From Clostridiales bacterium (lineage in GTDB: Bacteria > Bacillota_A > Clostridia > Christensenellales > Borkfalkiaceae), in contig SVHQ01000107.1 in the NCBI GenBank assembly GCA_015055785.1, positions 1 to 6,342 on the forward strand: a stretch of DNA of 6,342 nucleotides. The letters run 5' to 3'. Every line of letters starts with the position of its first letter. The stretch's first letter is position 1. The notes under the pieces were generated by a model, which made no database searches, was not told the DNA's origin, and worked only from the letters and a program-made list of their open reading frames with translations. The position numbers and the translations under genes were made by a program. Of the stretch, positions 4,303-6,342 are shown in pieces.

Positions 4303-6342
4303 TTAAAGAAGTTTTATACAATTTTCATCTAAAAAGCTTGCAAGCTCTGCCATCAACCCTTTATTCGGGGTCACTTTCTGAGAACAAAGCATCTTTTTAC
4401 CATTTCGCACAAACCAAACCTGCGTATCCCCTGCATAAAACGTAAGCGTTTCCAATAGTTCCTCAATATCCTCTTCCTGCAAAGCAGAAACGTTCAACCA
4501 CAGCTTCTTATCTGCATCTGATTTATTTTCTGCGGCATAGCCTCTTTGTTTTTCAGAAAGCATTTCTGCGTTTTGCTTTAAAGGAACGTAATCCGAGCTC
4601 GAAATATTGCTTCTCGTTTCTCGCGTTTGCGTTTCCTGTTCTTCATCCAAAGAAAATTCCGTCATTTTATCCACGATAATTACGGGGGCTTTTTCTTCGA
4701 CAATGTTCAGCTTCCCAGAAAGTGAAACAACCTTATCCGCTTGCAAAAAACCACGAATCCTATCATAAATTTTAGGGAAACATACACACTCAATCGAGCC
4801 GTACAAATCTTCCACCGTCACAAACGCCATGAACGAGCCTGTGCGTGTCTTTAATTTTTTGAACGTGGAAATCATACCGCCCATAGACACTGCTTGCCCA
4901 TCCGCAAGCTCCACATAAGTCTTTTCTCCCGTTTCCTCGTCTTCCAGATAATTGTTTAACATGGAACAGTTGAAAGTTTCGTTCTTAAAGTACGGTAAGA
5001 ATTTTTCAAAAGGATGACCGCTGACGTACACGCCCAAAACTGATTTTTCTTTTGAAAGTCTTTCCATCGTTTCAAATTCAGGCAAATCAGGGAATTTCAC
5101 TTCAATGGCTTGTTCTTGAATTACGCTGCCAAACAAAGAAATTTGCGCGCCTGCTTTTTGTTTTTCCATTGCGCTAACGCGCGTAAGCACTTCCTCGTAA
5201 ACCGCCGCCACTTGCGCACGGTTATAACCAAAGCAATCAAACGCCCCTGCATAGATAAGACTTTCAACAATACGCTTATTTACGTATTTAGAACAACGCA
5301 TAGCAAAATCAGCAAAATCTTTAAATAAGCCGTTTTCTTGACGTTCTTTAATAACTGCGGCAATCGCTTCTTGCCCTACACCGCGCAACGCGCCAAGGCC
5401 AATTCGAAGTCCGTTGCCTTCCACCCAGAAAATCTCTTTAGATTTATTAATATCAGGCGGCAAAACATCGATATTTTTTTCCTTCATGTACATGATGTAC
5501 TTGGAAATTTCATCGATTTTATCAATACGGTCGTTTAAAATACCTGCTAAAAATTCTTTGGGATAGAAATATTTTAAATAAGCCGTTCGATAAGCCACGA
5601 CAGCATACGCCGCCGCGTGCGATTTATTAAACGCGTAGGAAGCAAAGCTTTCCATATCCCCGAAAATCTTCGCTGCTACTTCCGCAGGAATACCTTTCGA
5701 TACGCAACCCGTAATCCCTTCCTCAGGCGCACCATAAATAAATTTATCTTTCTGCTCCATCAACTCTTTCTTTTTCTTCTTCGCCATCGCACGGCGCACA
5801 AGGTCTGCTTGACCGTACGTATAGCCTGCAAGTTGCTGGAATATCTGCATTACCTGCTCTTGATAAACGATAACGCCGTAGGAATTTTTCAAAATCGGCT
5901 CCAAATAAGGCGTATCGTAAACAATATCTTCAGGATGATGTTTGTTGTGAATGTACGTAGGAATAAAGTCCATAGGGCCCGGACGATAGAGGGAAATACC
6001 TGCTATCAAATCTTCCAAACAGCTTGGCTGCAAGTCTTTCATAAACTTTTTCATGCCGCCTTGTTCAAGCTGGAACACCGCGTCCGTATCCCCAGACGAG
6101 ATTAATTGATAAGCTTCGGGGACATCAACGCCCAATGCGTTAAAGTCTATATCTATGCCTTTGCCCTCTTTGATATATTCCAACGTATTTTGAATATCCG
6201 TCAACGTGGTTAAAGCAAGGAAGTCCATCTTTAACATACCGACAGCTTCCACTTCCTTCATGTCGAACTGCGTAACGATATCCTCACCGTTTCGTGCAAG
6301 CGGTACGTTATCCGCAAGCACTTTATTACAAATAACAACGCC
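4303..6342 (-). CDS. dnaE: DNA polymerase III alpha subunit, C-terminal part (5' end beyond the right edge)
   Basis: The frame is open from the right edge (GVVICNKVLADN) and yields 679 residues, roughly the last 60% of a DnaE of usual length. DnaE is the catalytic subunit of the replicative C-family polymerase. Visible in order: the palm segment KMDFLAL, whose Asp 40 corresponds to the third catalytic aspartate (E. coli D555); the fingers with LYRPGPMDF (118-126), YQEQVMQI (160-167), LVRRAMAKKKKK (181-192) and YAFNKSHAAAYA (236-247); a helix-hairpin-helix region near 353-370; the beta-clamp binding motif QISLFG (400-405); an OB-fold at about 483-562; a charged, probably flexible linker (about 565-610); and a C-terminal domain beginning LWLNV, of the kind seen in clostridial DnaE. 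The two other catalytic aspartates and the PHP domain lie outside the window. Ends in TAA, 132 nt before pfkA. No frameshift or truncation seen. Confidence 0.97.
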   Translation of the reverse strand, partial: GVVICNKVLADNVPLARNGEDIVTQFDMKEVEAVGMLKMDFLALTTLTDIQNTLEYIKEGKGIDIDFNALGVDVPEAYQLISSGDTDAVFQLEQGGMKKFMKDLQPSCLEDLIAGISLYRPGPMDFIPTYIHNKHHPEDIVYDTPYLEPILKNSYGVIVYQEQVMQIFQQLAGYTYGQADLVRRAMAKKKKKELMEQKDKFIYGAPEEGITGCVSKGIPAEVAAKIFGDMESFASYAFNKSHAAAYAVVAYRTAYLKYFYPKEFLAGILNDRIDKIDEISKYIMYMKEKNIDVLPPDINKSKEIFWVEGNGLRIGLGALRGVGQEAIAAVIKERQENGLFKDFADFAMRCSKYVNKRIVESLIYAGAFDCFGYNRAQVAAVYEEVLTRVSAMEKQKAGAQISLFGSVIQEQAIEVKFPDLPEFETMERLSKEKSVLGVYVSGHPFEKFLPYFKNETFNCSMLNNYLEDEETGEKTYVELADGQAVSMGGMISTFKKLKTRTGSFMAFVTVEDLYGSIECVCFPKIYDRIRGFLQADKVVSLSGKLNIVEEKAPVIIVDKMTEFSLDEEQETQTRETRSNISSSDYVPLKQNAEMLSEKQRGYAAENKSDADKKLWLNVSALQEEDIEELLETLTFYAGDTQVWFVRNGKKMLCSQKVTPNKGLMAELASFLDENCIKLL

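Noticed and set aside
5617..6105. A 162-codon plus-strand reading frame
   Set aside because: Entirely antisense to dnaE, with an Arg/Phe/His-rich composition typical of a shadow frame and no promoter or RBS.
6319..6321. GTG as the start codon of the dnaE frame
   Set aside because: The frame continues upstream to the window edge with conserved DnaE sequence (GVVICNK), so this is an internal valine.

Overview
The window is a low-GC stretch in which every supported gene lies on the minus strand. The intergenic spacers are very AT-rich and carry clear sigma-A type promoters, AGGAG-type ribosome binding sites and hairpin-plus-U terminators. This, the dnaE-pfkA gene order, the clostridial-style DnaE C-terminus and a BspA-like leucine-rich lipoprotein point to a Firmicute, most likely an anaerobic Clostridia member. 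No 16S rRNA or other species-level marker is present, so the lineage is an inference.

In transcription order (right to left): the 3' part of dnaE (replicative DNA polymerase III alpha subunit, open at the right edge); pfkA (ATP-dependent 6-phosphofructokinase) with its own promoter and a strong terminator; a PfkB-family sugar-phosphate kinase of the 1-phosphofructokinase type with its own promoter; a 220-nt untranslated or degenerate stretch ending in a terminator; a two-gene unit made of a 64-residue four-cysteine protein and a six-helix DUF308/HdeD-like membrane protein, with its own promoter and terminator; and finally a secreted lipoprotein with 23-residue BspA-type leucine-rich repeats, cut by the left edge.

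The two kinases both lead to fructose-1,6-bisphosphate, one from fructose-6-phosphate and the other probably from fructose-1-phosphate, so the centre of the window is a point of hexose entry into glycolysis. There is no phosphotransferase transporter or regulator beside the second kinase. The left third looks like envelope or accessory functions: membrane protein, small possible metal-binding protein, surface lipoprotein.

Nothing in the window amounts to a clear new biological system. The points most worth a second look are the 1832-2077 spacer (open frame, perfect hairpin and terminator), the uncharacterised Cys-protein/DUF308 operon, a perfect palindrome in the pfkA leader, and the regular Cys-containing repeats of the lipoprotein.
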